DNA of 64,000 nt from JAYYZW01 sp965217605 (GTDB lineage: Bacteria; Pseudomonadota; Gammaproteobacteria; Ga0077536), in NCBI GenBank assembly GCA_965217605.1, contig CBDCJB010000002.1:1-64000 (forward strand). Direction: 5' to 3'. A model generated the notes under the pieces. It had not been told where the DNA came from. It ran no database searches and saw nothing but the letters and a program-made list of their open reading frames with translations. This document shows positions 44,769-53,087 of the stretch, piece after piece. The number at the start of each line of letters is the position of its first letter. The first letter of the stretch is position 1. The position numbers were made by a program, and so were the translations under genes.

Positions 44769-45995
44769 CTACGCCAGCATCCGATGCGTCGGCCCGCAGA
44801 CTTCGTCGATCGCGATCCCGTGGGTGCACGCGTTTCGACACGGCTCGCCCGAACACGAGAGGCACGCCGCGGCGTTGACCTCGAGCATGGCGTACTCGTC
44901 CCGCGCAAACGCGAAATCCTCGTAATCCGTCGCGTACATGCGCGTTCTGAGCACGTCGGAAATCTGCACGCCGTACGGGCAAGCCCCCGCGCAGTCGTTG
45001 CAGGCATGCCGGCAGTAGCTGGCGCCGTTCATCGCGGCGTAACGCATCAATAACTCCATGTCGCCGAGCGCGAGCTCGCTGGCGCCGGATGCGCCCAGGA
45101 ACTCGTCGATCTTGGCCTTGCTCGTCATCGATATGACCAGCGCGTCGACATCGCGGTTGGAGAGCACCCACCGGAAAGCCGCCTGGGCGAAGGTCGCGTT
45201 TCCGGTTTCATAGGGACGCATGTCGTTCAGGCGCGCGCCCATGAGCGTTTTCATCGTGACCACGCCCACGTTCTTCTCCTTCGCTTTGGCCAGCACGCGC
45301 GGCAGGCCGGGCTGGTTGGCGACGAAATTGAACGATTGGGTGAAGCGCTCGTAGAACTGGGGATCCTGTCCGAAGTTGTACGCGACGAGAATCACGTCGG
45401 CCATGTCGTGATCGATCGCGTAATCGAGACACGGGATCAGCTTGCCCGCGTGCCCGGACATGCCCGTGAACCGGATCTTGCCTTGCCGGCGGGCCGCGTC
45501 GACGAAGGCGTACCATTCGGGGCTTTTGAGTCGATCGACGTCGTTGACCGCGTGCGCCAGATACACGTCGATGTAGTCCGTCTTCAGCCGCCGCAGTGAC
45601 TCGTCGAGACGCGCCATCATGCGCTCCTTGCGCATGGATGTCGGACCTTCCACCTTGGAGACCAGCACGACCTCGTCGCGCATACCCTTGAATACCTCGC
45701 CGAGCACGGTCTCGGATGCGCCGCCGCCGTAACCGTAGGCGGAGTCGAAATAGTTGATGCCGCGATCGAGGGCGTGATGGATCAAGTCCTCCTGGCCGGG
45801 CCTGAGCCGACTCGTGCCAAAGGATATGTCGGAGATCTCGAGACCCGTCCGCCCGAGCTCGCGATAGGCCTGTACTGTGTTCCCGGTTGATTTCGGCTCG
45901 CGCCCCGCCGCAGTGGACGGCAAGCTGCTGCTGACACCGGCCGCGACGGCCCTTTTCAGAAACTGGCGGCGATCGATCGATCGCTTGTCGGTCAC
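44769..45995 (-). CDS. Tat-exported aldo/keto reductase with C-terminal iron-sulfur motifs
   Basis: 408 residues. The twin-arginine signal DRRQFLKRAVAAGVSSSL marks export of a folded cofactor-containing protein. The AKR barrel (about 43-320) has YRELGRTGLEISDISFGT, NYFDSAYGYG with the catalytic Asp and Tyr, a Lys in VLVSKVEG and a His in YLAHAVND. The C-terminal part has CxxxCxxCxxxCP (CRHACNDCAGACP) and CxxCxxxxCxxxC (CLSCSGEPCRNAC), as in ferredoxin-like AKRs. It follows larB on the same strand at 54 bp. Possibly a periplasmic redox enzyme; a link to the nickel-pincer cofactor is only positional. Confidence 0.9.
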   Translation of the reverse strand: MTDKRSIDRRQFLKRAVAAGVSSSLPSTAAGREPKSTGNTVQAYRELGRTGLEISDISFGTSRLRPGQEDLIHHALDRGINYFDSAYGYGGGASETVLGEVFKGMRDEVVLVSKVEGPTSMRKERMMARLDESLRRLKTDYIDVYLAHAVNDVDRLKSPEWYAFVDAARRQGKIRFTGMSGHAGKLIPCLDYAIDHDMADVILVAYNFGQDPQFYERFTQSFNFVANQPGLPRVLAKAKEKNVGVVTMKTLMGARLNDMRPYETGNATFAQAAFRWVLSNRDVDALVISMTSKAKIDEFLGASGASELALGDMELLMRYAAMNGASYCRHACNDCAGACPYGVQISDVLRTRMYATDYEDFAFARDEYAMLEVNAAACLSCSGEPCRNACTHGIAIDEVCGPTHRMLA

Positions 45996-46049
45996 GTTGA
46001 AACCCTCCAGGCAGTATTCGTTGAAAGTATACGCATCGTGGGTGAGTTT

Positions 46050-46763
46050 TTACGCGCTCTGGTCGTCGCGATCCTGCCGGTCGGCGAGCTGCGCGGCCGA
46101 TGCGCGGTGTTGCGACCGCAGCGACCGCAATGCGGCACACGCGGCGCCGTAGCCGTTGTCGATATTGACTGTGACGATGCCCGATGCGCACGACGCGAGG
46201 ATGGCGTTGAGCGCGGTGGTACCGCCTGCCGCGACGCCGTAGCCCACGGAAGTCGGCACCGCGATGATGACGCCGGCATACAGCCCGCCCAACACGCTCG
46301 GCAACGCGGCATCCATGCCCGCCGCCACGATCACGACCGGAAAACGACGGATCTCCTCGATGCGCTCCTGCAGGCGCCAGAGGCCGGCGACGCCGACATC
46401 GAAGACGGGTAAGGCATCGACCCGAAAGTAATCGAGGGTCCGCAGCGCTTCGCGTGCGACCGGCACGTCGGCGCTGCCCGCCGTGAGGATCGCGAGCTCG
46501 GGGTCGCCCGCGGGCTCGGGCCGCCAGTTGAAGAACGCCGTTTTCGATACTTCGTCGTAATCAATGAGCGCGCGTTGCGGCGCGGTGATCCGTTGATGTC
46601 GTTCGGGACCGAGATGCGTCAGCAGACAACTCCTATCCGCAGCTTTGACCCGATCGAGGATTACCTCGATCTGATCATCGGACTTGTGCGCGCAAAAAAC
46701 GGTTTCATCGAGCCCGATGCGCTCGGCGCGTCCGAGATCGAGCTTCACTTCGTGTTCGCTCAT
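46050..46763 (-). CDS. larB: LarB: nicotinate dinucleotide carboxylase/hydrolase (nickel-pincer cofactor synthesis)
   Basis: 237 residues. First step of nickel-pincer nucleotide synthesis: carboxylates the pyridinium ring of nicotinic acid adenine dinucleotide and releases AMP. The PurE-like C-terminal half shows LAILTAGSADVPVAREALRTLDYF, VVIVAAGMDAALPSVLGGLYAGVIIAVPTS and TTALNAILASCASGIVTVNIDNGYGAA, as in LarB. The N-terminal HLDLGR-like region (VKLDLGRAERIGLDETVFC) is also typical. It overlaps larE by 4 bp. Confidence 0.95.
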   Translation of the reverse strand: MSEHEVKLDLGRAERIGLDETVFCAHKSDDQIEVILDRVKAADRSCLLTHLGPERHQRITAPQRALIDYDEVSKTAFFNWRPEPAGDPELAILTAGSADVPVAREALRTLDYFRVDALPVFDVGVAGLWRLQERIEEIRRFPVVIVAAGMDAALPSVLGGLYAGVIIAVPTSVGYGVAAGGTTALNAILASCASGIVTVNIDNGYGAACAALRSLRSQHRASAAQLADRQDRDDQSA

Positions 46764-47578
46764 GGATTGTCTCTTAGAAATGCGCTGCCGCGTTCATACG
46801 GCGCAAAGCGCACACACCCCACAACCCCGTGTTCGGTCCCGAGATGGTCGATCTGCTGCGACAGATCCGATTCGAGCTGCGGGTCGATCGTAGCGAGTGT
46901 CTCCGCATCGAGTTCGACGACGATGCCGCGCTTGCGCACGCGGCACCGCACCGTATGAGGATCGATCGATGCCCGCACCAGCTTCTCGGCCGCATCGATG
47001 AAACGCAGATCGTGCGCCGCGATCGGGATTCCCGTTTCGATGCGGCTGGAAAGGCATGGCGCCGCCGGAAGCCCGGCGACGTCCCGCAAGCCGAGATGCC
47101 CGGCTATCGCGCGTACGCCGCGCTTGTCGATCCCGGCTTCCACATACGGATGCCGCACGCCGTGATCCGCAGCGGCCGCGAGCCCGGGGCGCCAGTCGCC
47201 GAGGTCGTCCACGTTCGTGCCCGACAACATCTGGACAGGCGTGTGGGCCGCGATCGCGCTGTAGAGATTCCGTTTGCAGTGAAAACAGCGATCGGCCGGA
47301 TTCGCGACATAGCGTTCGTCCGCAAATTCTCCGGTATCGATGATCTCGAGGCGCCACCGTCCGCGCGCCGCGTATCGCTCGACCCGCGCCGTGGCGTCCG
47401 GTGGCACCGCCGCAGAGACCGCATGAAACATGATCGCCGCCCGGCCGAGCGCACGTTGTGCGACGGCCGCAAGCGTCAAGCTGTCCACCCCACCGGACAC
47501 GGCGACGGCCACAGGCGCACAGTCGTGCAACACCCCGGTCAGCCGCGCGAGAGCTGAATGCACGCCGTCACTGCTCAT
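46760..47578 (-). CDS. larE: LarE: ATP-dependent sulfur transferase (nickel-pincer cofactor synthesis)
   Basis: 272 residues. Adenylates and thiolates the two carboxylates of the pincer precursor. PP-loop SGGVDS at residues 28-33. Three Cys stand out: C98 and C101 in DRCFHCKRN and C175 in PAAPCLSSR. The last is the position of the sacrificial sulfur donor in Lactobacillus LarE; a CxxC plus a third Cys fits the iron-sulfur LarE variant that can recycle (inference from family knowledge). The ATG at 47578 overlaps the larC stop by 11 bp. Confidence 0.94.
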   Translation of the reverse strand: MSSDGVHSALARLTGVLHDCAPVAVAVSGGVDSLTLAAVAQRALGRAAIMFHAVSAAVPPDATARVERYAARGRWRLEIIDTGEFADERYVANPADRCFHCKRNLYSAIAAHTPVQMLSGTNVDDLGDWRPGLAAAADHGVRHPYVEAGIDKRGVRAIAGHLGLRDVAGLPAAPCLSSRIETGIPIAAHDLRFIDAAEKLVRASIDPHTVRCRVRKRGIVVELDAETLATIDPQLESDLSQQIDHLGTEHGVVGCVRFAPYERGSAFLRDNP

Positions 47579-48752
47579 CGGGATCTCGCGCCAAGACTTC
47601 GGACTCGGCGGCGTGGCGGCGCGCCTTACGGGTGCGGTGGCCGTCGCTTTCGGCGACCGCGGCGATGTCCGCCTTGGCGGTCGTGCCCGCTGGGCGGTTT
47701 GCGATCTTGACGGCCACGCCTTCCTCCGAATTCGTTTCGTGCCGCGCAAGGACTCGCCGCTCGACCCGTTGCAGGCGTAAACCGAGTGTCGTGGTCTCCT
47801 CGAAGCAGGCGTCGGCGACCTGGTCAACACGCTCCGGCCGTGCGAGGACCTGTATCGCGGTCAATAACCGCCCTTGCTTGCCCGTAACCGGAAACTGATT
47901 GACGTCGACGACACCGTCGATCGCGCGGAGGCGTTCGAGCCCGACGGCCAGGTCCTCGGCTGTCTGATCGTCGATTTCGAAGCGGATCAGCGTAACCTCG
48001 TCCGAACGGCTCTTCGATACGGCGTGTTCGAACTGCAACACACGCAGCACGTTACTCATCCCTTTGAAGCGGCGCGTGCCGAAGCCGTAGCCCGTCTTCC
48101 GTAGGGTCAACGGCGTCGTCCCGAGACCGGACGCGGGTTCCAGATACCGAACGATGGCGGCGCCCGTGGGCGTGACCCGCTCGCCGGTGAAACCGTCATC
48201 GAAGCATTCGAAACCTTCGAGCAGAAGGACCGTGGCGGGCGCGGGCACCGGCAATAATCCGTGCGCGCTGGAGACGCGCCCGGTGCCGAGCGGGATCGGA
48301 CCGACCGACCAGGTGCACGGCTGCAGGGCTTCGATGATGTGGGCGGCCGCAACGATATCGGCGATCGAGTCCCAAGCGCCCACTTCATGAAAGGCGATCG
48401 TATCGACCGCTTGACCGTGAACCCACGCCTCGGCGTGCGCGAGATGGGCGAAGATGTCGATGGACCGCGCGCGCACCGCGGGCGCCAACGCGCTCTCGTC
48501 CAAGCGGTTTTTGAGCGACGACCAGTGCACGTGATCATGGCCGTTTCCCGCGCCGCGCGCGTCGACTTCAAACCGGCTGCCGCTCAGGATGCCGTCGGAG
48601 AACGCGACGTGATCGAGGCGCACCGCCTCGTCCAGCCCCACCGCACGAACCGCCGCGATCGCGGGCCCAGCAAGCTCGGGAAAAGCGTCCAGCAGCGCGC
48701 CGACGAACATGTCGCCGGCGACACCGCCGATCGGGTCGAGGTGAGTGTGCAT
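47568..48752 (-). CDS. larC: LarC: nickel insertase (nickel-pincer cofactor synthesis)
   Basis: 394 residues as one continuous frame, whereas the Lactobacillus gene needs a ribosomal frameshift. CTP-dependent nickel insertion into the pincer nucleotide. Family start MHTHLDPIGGVAGDMFVGALLDAFP, His-rich HDHVHWSSLK, VDTIAFHEVGAWDSIADI, and the C-terminal domain ITPTG-like RVTPTGAAIVRYL with VTLIRFEIDDQTAEDL. First gene of the lar transcript. The longer frame to 48893 crosses an inverted repeat and is rejected. No larA is seen in the window. Confidence 0.95.
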   Translation of the reverse strand: MHTHLDPIGGVAGDMFVGALLDAFPELAGPAIAAVRAVGLDEAVRLDHVAFSDGILSGSRFEVDARGAGNGHDHVHWSSLKNRLDESALAPAVRARSIDIFAHLAHAEAWVHGQAVDTIAFHEVGAWDSIADIVAAAHIIEALQPCTWSVGPIPLGTGRVSSAHGLLPVPAPATVLLLEGFECFDDGFTGERVTPTGAAIVRYLEPASGLGTTPLTLRKTGYGFGTRRFKGMSNVLRVLQFEHAVSKSRSDEVTLIRFEIDDQTAEDLAVGLERLRAIDGVVDVNQFPVTGKQGRLLTAIQVLARPERVDQVADACFEETTTLGLRLQRVERRVLARHETNSEEGVAVKIANRPAGTTAKADIAAVAESDGHRTRKARRHAAESEVLARDPDEQ

Positions 48753-48799
48753 CCGCCGGGCGATCCCTCGGGTTGACTCGCAGACAGTATAGAGCTTAA

Positions 48800-48856
48800 A
48801 GCGGTCAGATCCCTTGAAACGCGCAAAGATAACCACAGTTTCAAGGGATCTGACCC
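48800..48856. repeat. Long inverted repeat upstream of larC
   Basis: Perfect 18-bp arms GGTCAGATCCCTTGAAAC and GTTTCAAGGGATCTGACC around about 20 bp. Lies between the GMC remnant and larC on the minus strand, so it may end the GMC transcript or bind a regulator of the lar operon. No T run follows. Confidence 0.65.
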
Positions 48857-48868
48857 CTTGAAACACGA

Positions 48869-49190
48869 TTACGTGCGCCGTTCGAGAAAGCACTCCGCGA
48901 CGTGGTTGGCCCAGGCGGCGATCGTGAGCGACGGCGGGCCGCCCTCCGGTTTCGGCAACGCTGCGGCGTCGGCCACAAAGGGGCCCGGGTTATTGAATAT
49001 TTCACCGTTGGCGTCGACCACGCCCTCGCGCGCGTCGCGCCCGATGCGCGCGCTGCCCGTCGGGTGCACGGTCATCGGTCGTTGGAAATGATAGACACGG
49101 CGGCCCGTTTTTTCCCCGATGACGCGAAACACGTCTTTGATATGCGCGAGGATCTCGCAAATCGCGTTCGTCCAGATGCCAATACCCCAT
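48869..49190 (-). pseudogene. GMC oxidoreductase, C-terminal fragment
   Basis: About 105 residues: an upstream helix (WTNAICEILAHIKDVF) followed by RPMTVHPTGSARIGRD, VVDANGEIFNNPGPFVADAAALP and GGPPSLTIAAWANHVAE, the FAD-binding C-terminal signature of GMC-type flavoproteins (catalytic His in HPTGS, second in the ANHVAE helix). The rest of this roughly 500-residue enzyme is missing upstream of about 49190, at the palindrome at 49200. Confidence 0.88.
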
Positions 49191-49199
49191 GTAGTGGCG

Positions 49200-49235
49200 C
49201 TTATATACTTGACGATACGTCGTCAAGTATATAAG
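49200..49235. repeat. Perfect palindrome resembling the cassette terminal repeats
   Basis: CTTATATACTTGACGA, four bases, then its exact reverse complement, ending where IS6 copy Y begins. The first ten bases CTTATATACT/A match the terminal repeats of the 446-bp cassette at 17927 (GGGGCTTATATACATGAC). It could be two terminal repeats joined without cargo. Confidence 0.6.
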
Positions 49236-50041
49236 GGCACTGTCAGACAAACGCGGACAGGTCTTGGAACTCCCGTAGTCGGGAAATCTCAGGCTGCAAG
49301 TTGACGCCACTCGGCCAAAGCGGCGGAGCGATTGAGTTTGAAGTCCTCGCGGTTATAAAGATGACGTTCCTGATTGAAATGATTGTGGACCGAGGCGTGA
49401 GTGGCAGCAAACTTCTGCAGGGTCTTGATGTCTCTGAACCTGGCCATCGCGCCTTCTCGTCGGCGGAACGGTTGGTGTGAGTTTTCTGCTCTATTATTGA
49501 GCCACTGACCGCAAGTCTGAGCGGCGGCATTGCCAATTACATTCATCGCAGCCCGGTATGATTTGAGCCGGTCCGTCACGATCACCTTTGGCCGGCCGTA
49601 ACGCTTCATCGTGCGTTTCAGGAACTTCAGCGCAGCCTTGCGATCCCGTTGTTTCGTGGCTAAAACTTCGAGTACCTCCCCTTCGTGATCGACAGCGCGC
49701 CAGAGATAGTGCATCTCTCCGTTGATCCGGACAAACACCTCATCAAGATGCCAGCGCCAGTTCGAATAGGATCCATGATGAATGCGCCGCTTCCTGATCT
49801 TGGCGGCGAACATCGGCCCAAACCGGTTCCACCAAAACCGTACAGTCTCGTGACAGATATCGATGCCTCGTTCGAACAGGAGATCCTCGACTTGCCGTAG
49901 CGACAGCGGATAACGGATGTACAACATCACCGCGAGGCGAATGACCTCTGGAGAACTGTTGAAATAACGGAAGGGGTTATGCATCGCCAGAGACTATGGA
50001 ACTCCTCTTCCCGGCTCAAGCCGATTTACTCTGACAATGCC
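49236..50041 (-). mobile_element. IS6-family element, full length (copy Y, inverted relative to copy X)
   Basis: 806 bp, apparently identical to copy X at 43760. Left flank agtataag (part of the palindrome) and right flank gcgagttg do not match each other. Confidence 0.95.
49289..49984 (-). CDS. IS6-family transposase (copy Y)
   Basis: Intact 231 residues, the same as the protein at 43817. Confidence 0.95.
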   Translation of the reverse strand: MHNPFRYFNSSPEVIRLAVMLYIRYPLSLRQVEDLLFERGIDICHETVRFWWNRFGPMFAAKIRKRRIHHGSYSNWRWHLDEVFVRINGEMHYLWRAVDHEGEVLEVLATKQRDRKAALKFLKRTMKRYGRPKVIVTDRLKSYRAAMNVIGNAAAQTCGQWLNNRAENSHQPFRRREGAMARFRDIKTLQKFAATHASVHNHFNQERHLYNREDFKLNRSAALAEWRQLAA

Positions 50042-50202
50042 GCGAGTTGTTCTACACGCTGCGAGAGGTCCAGGTCGTTATCGAACGATGGCGCGTCTTC
50101 TATAACACGATACGGCCGCATAGCTCACTGGGCTCCCGACCGCCAGCACCTGAAACGCTTCCACCGATACAGGAAATACAAATATCGGGCAAGACCGCGT
50201 AG
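50042..50202 (+). pseudogene. IS3-family transposase (OrfB) C-terminal fragment
   Basis: Open frame directly after IS6 copy Y: ELFYTLREVQVVIERWRVFY then NTIRPHSSLGSRPPAPETLPP, ending with TAG at 50202. The W-R-x-x-Y-N-x-x-R-P-H-S-S-L-G-x-R-P-P motif is the end of the IS3-family integrase core (IS407/ISR1-like). Everything before it is missing. Confidence 0.85.
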
Positions 50203-50301
50203 ACTAACATTCAACCTGGACCAACTATTGCGGGCAGGTCAGGAGTCGGACCGAAAAACGGGGCGTGGTTCGAGTAGTGTAAGTAAGAAAGACAACACAA
50301 A

Positions 50302-51693
50302 GTGAACCTCAACCAATACGGCCGTTCCGGTACCTGCGCGCGGCACCGCTTGGCGATCGGTATCGGCGGTATAGCGGTCGTTTTCTTCCTCGCGCTTTCC
50401 TCGTCGGAGGCGCGCGCGGCCATGGACGGCGAAACGCAATTCGTTCTGAACAGCTTCTCGTTCCTCGTCTGGGGCGTGCTTGTGATGTGGATGTGCGCAG
50501 GCTTCACCATGCTTGAGGCCGGATCCGTGCGCACCAGGAACGCGTCGGTGATCTGCTTGAAAAATATCGGCCTCTATTCCATCGCCGGACTGACGTTCTA
50601 CCTGATCGGCTACAACATCATGTATGTAGGTGTCGAAGCCGGTGGCTGGTTCGGGTCATTCGAGTTTCTGTACGGTACTTCCGGAGACGAAATTGCGCTT
50701 CTGGGCGGTCGGGAGGAGGCCGCTTCCGCTGTCGTAAAGAATGGCAAATCGACAATGTCGGACTGGTTCTTCCAGATGGTATTCGTCGCGACAACGGCCT
50801 CGATAGTGTCCGGCACCTTGGCCGAGCGGGTAAAGCTGTGGTCGTTCTTCATCTTCATACTGGTGCTGACAGCGATCATCTATCCGCTCGTCGGCGCCTG
50901 GACGTGGGGCGGCGGATGGCTCGCTGAAATGGGCTTTAATGACTTCGCGGGATCGACGATCGTTCATTCGACCGGCGGCTGGGCGGCGCTCGCGGGCGCC
51001 CTTGTGGTCGGGCCGCGGAAAGGCAAGTTCCGTGAAGGCGGTGGCGTCAAAGCGACCCCACCGTCGAACGTACCTGCCGTGACTCTGGGCGTCTTCATCC
51101 TTTGGCTCGGCTGGTTTGGTTTCAACGGAGGCTCGCAGCTTGCTCTGAGCGGCGTCGTCGACGCGGTGGCGGTCAGCAACATCCTGGCCAATACCAATCT
51201 CGCCGCAGCTGCGGGCTTCGTGGCCGCCATCAGCCTGTCACGGCCTATTCTGGGACGCGTCGATCTGCTTGCAAGCTTGAACGGCGTCATCGCCGGCTTA
51301 GTCGCGATCACAGCCGGACCTGATATCGTCGAGCACTATTGGGCCGTCGTCATCGGCGCGGTCGGCGGTGCCATATCCGTCGCCGGTCTGAAGATCATGG
51401 AGCGTCTGCGAATCGACGATGTGGTCGGCGCGGTTCCGGCCCATCTGTTCGCCGGCGTCTGGGGAACGCTCGCGGTCTGCATCGCGGCCGGTGGCGACAT
51501 GCTGGTGCAGGTTTCCGGCATATTGACCATTGGCGCCTTCGCGTTCGGCGCGTCTGGGCTGACATGGCTGATCATCGACAGGACAATCGGCGCACGCATC
51601 TCGCCAGTCGTCGAGGATCTGGGTCAAGACGTGGCGGAGCTGGGCATCGAAGCCTACCCGGAATTCGTTATCGTACCCGATCCGGACGACTGA
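50302..51693 (+). CDS. amt: Ammonium transporter (Amt/MEP family)
   Basis: 463 residues: signal-like first segment (GIGGIAVVFFLALSSSEARA) and about 11 membrane helices. Key motifs: the pore His pair in STIVHSTGGWAALAGA and VGAVPAHLFAGVWGTLAV, the FWGVL-like start FSFLVWGVLVMWMCAGFTMLE, and NILANTNLAAAAGF. It moves ammonium across the inner membrane. No glnK is adjacent, unusual for amt. The C-terminal tail ends in an acidic run VPDPDD. GTG start at 50302; an IS3 fragment lies about 100 bp upstream. Confidence 0.95.
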   Translation: MNLNQYGRSGTCARHRLAIGIGGIAVVFFLALSSSEARAAMDGETQFVLNSFSFLVWGVLVMWMCAGFTMLEAGSVRTRNASVICLKNIGLYSIAGLTFYLIGYNIMYVGVEAGGWFGSFEFLYGTSGDEIALLGGREEAASAVVKNGKSTMSDWFFQMVFVATTASIVSGTLAERVKLWSFFIFILVLTAIIYPLVGAWTWGGGWLAEMGFNDFAGSTIVHSTGGWAALAGALVVGPRKGKFREGGGVKATPPSNVPAVTLGVFILWLGWFGFNGGSQLALSGVVDAVAVSNILANTNLAAAAGFVAAISLSRPILGRVDLLASLNGVIAGLVAITAGPDIVEHYWAVVIGAVGGAISVAGLKIMERLRIDDVVGAVPAHLFAGVWGTLAVCIAAGGDMLVQVSGILTIGAFAFGASGLTWLIIDRTIGARISPVVEDLGQDVAELGIEAYPEFVIVPDPDD

Positions 51694-51800
51694 GCGCCGG
51701 ACGCAGCCTCCGGGCGGCGCGAGATCGAACATCAGGACATACGCCGTCAAACGAACATAATGTATGATCGGCGTCGGGAGGAACTTGGGAGGCGAAGGCA

Positions 51801-52139
51801 GTGGATGTGACGACCGAACGACAAGATGGTGTATTGTCCGCCCGGGTGGGCGGACGCATTGACGGCTCCAATGCCGCTGAGTTCGAGGAGGCGATCAGAA
51901 CCGTGATCGAGGAAAGCGATCGCGCCGTGATCATGGACTTCGAGGCGCTTTCGTACATCAGCAGCGCGGGCCTTCGTGCCATCCTCTTGACCGCCAAATC
52001 CCTCTCGAACCGCGACGCGAAGTTCGCGCTCTGCTCCCTGTCGGGTCAGATCAGGGAGGTGTTCGAGGTAAGCGGCTTCGACAAGATCATTTCGATCCAC
52101 CCGTCCAGAGTCGAAGCGCTCGCTTCCCTCGACGACTGA
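51801..52139 (+). CDS. STAS-domain anti-sigma factor antagonist (copy 2)
   Basis: 112 residues, about 85-90% identical by eye to the protein at 5391; starts with GTG instead of ATG. Phospho-acceptor Ser in SYISSAGLRAILL. Lies 0.95 kb before the SpoIIE phosphatase gene on the same strand, the enzyme that would dephosphorylate it. The upstream block GTATGATCGGCG and GGGAGGAACTTGGGAGGCG is shared with copy 1. Confidence 0.9.
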   Translation: MDVTTERQDGVLSARVGGRIDGSNAAEFEEAIRTVIEESDRAVIMDFEALSYISSAGLRAILLTAKSLSNRDAKFALCSLSGQIREVFEVSGFDKIISIHPSRVEALASLDD

Positions 52140-52262
52140 CGTCGCGGCATTGACATTTCTGAACCGCTGTGGCCCGCGCTCACAACGGAGCGGCTGGCTG
52201 ACCGAGATCAAACCCGGCCACGCGGCGCCCAGCGCGGTGCCTCCGCTAGAAGGAAGGCAATC

Positions 52263-52606
52263 ATGGCGCACAAGACACCTGGAAAACACTACCGCAAAGG
52301 CATTTTACTGATTGAGATCACGGCGATGTTCCCCCCAACGATGCGACTGCCGAAAAATGGTTCGAGGAACAACGCTGGTCGGATGGCATCTGCTGTCCGC
52401 GCTGTAGCTCTGCGAATATCCAAGTGGGCGCAAAGCACAAGACGATGGCGCACCGCTGCCGCGACTGTCGGAAGTTCTTTTCGGTGAAAAACGGCACCAT
52501 TATGGAATCGTCCAATCTCGGATATCAGGTGTGGGCGCTGGCGATGTATCTGTTGCAGACTGGGCTCAAAGGCCAGTCGAGCCTAAGGCTGCACCGCGAC
52601 TGTTGA
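52263..52606 (+). pseudogene. IS1595-family transposase, N-terminal remnant
   Basis: Starts MAHKTPGKHYRKGILLIEI; after a one-base slip near 52330 the frame continues as DATAEKWFEEQRWSDGICCP then RCSSANIQVGAKHKTMAHRC and RDCRKFFSVKNGTIMESSNL, with the zinc-ribbon CPxC...CxDC and the SVKxGTxMxxS motif of IS1595 transposases. It ends in a stop after LRLHRDC. The DDE domain is missing, so it is inactive. Confidence 0.85.
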
Positions 52607-53087
52607 CTCATGACCGGGTGTACCAACGGAAGGTTATCAGCCAACCCGCATAGGAGTGGTGGTTACAGGAAACATCGAGGTGGCACGCTGAAAGGTTGCG
52701 CAAGGTACGACACGCTGTGATGGCAAACAGGTCAGACCGCGATCCGCCAAGCCTCCATGGTCTCTTGAGCCAAGAGCTCTCAGGAGAAATAAGGCGCGGG
52801 TCGGCAGATCCCATCAGGACCAGCGGGCACAAGCGCTGCACAAACAGGCCGGATATAAAACTGCAACCTGCCCGCCCAAAAACACCGAATCGTCCCTCGC
52901 AAACCGGGAGGCGCCCATATAAAAGCCATGAACCAGCGCCGCTTTATCAGTCAGAAGCGCGCCGCGTGGATTAAAATCTGAGGAGCCGGGCCTTTCCGAA
53001 GGCCACCACGTCAGCCAGCCCAGTTTATCTGACGACGAGCAGCCTGAACTTACGAGTGGCATCAATTGTGGGGCCGGATCAAAGCCG
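52607..53087. other. Intergenic stretch without a recognised gene
   Basis: 480 bp between the IS1595 remnant and the phosphatase gene. No frame with codon-like composition or known motif. A short segment (CAGTTTATCTGACGACG near 53022) looks like eroded IS-end DNA. Confidence 0.5.

Noticed and set aside
45208..46191. Long minus-strand frame of 327 codons over the aldo/keto reductase
   Set aside because: Arg-rich translation in another frame of a well-recognised AKR gene; no motif.
43760..50041. Calling the lar segment a proven composite transposon
   Set aside because: The IS6 copies are inverted and no 8-bp duplication is seen at the outer ends, so mobility is only a possibility.
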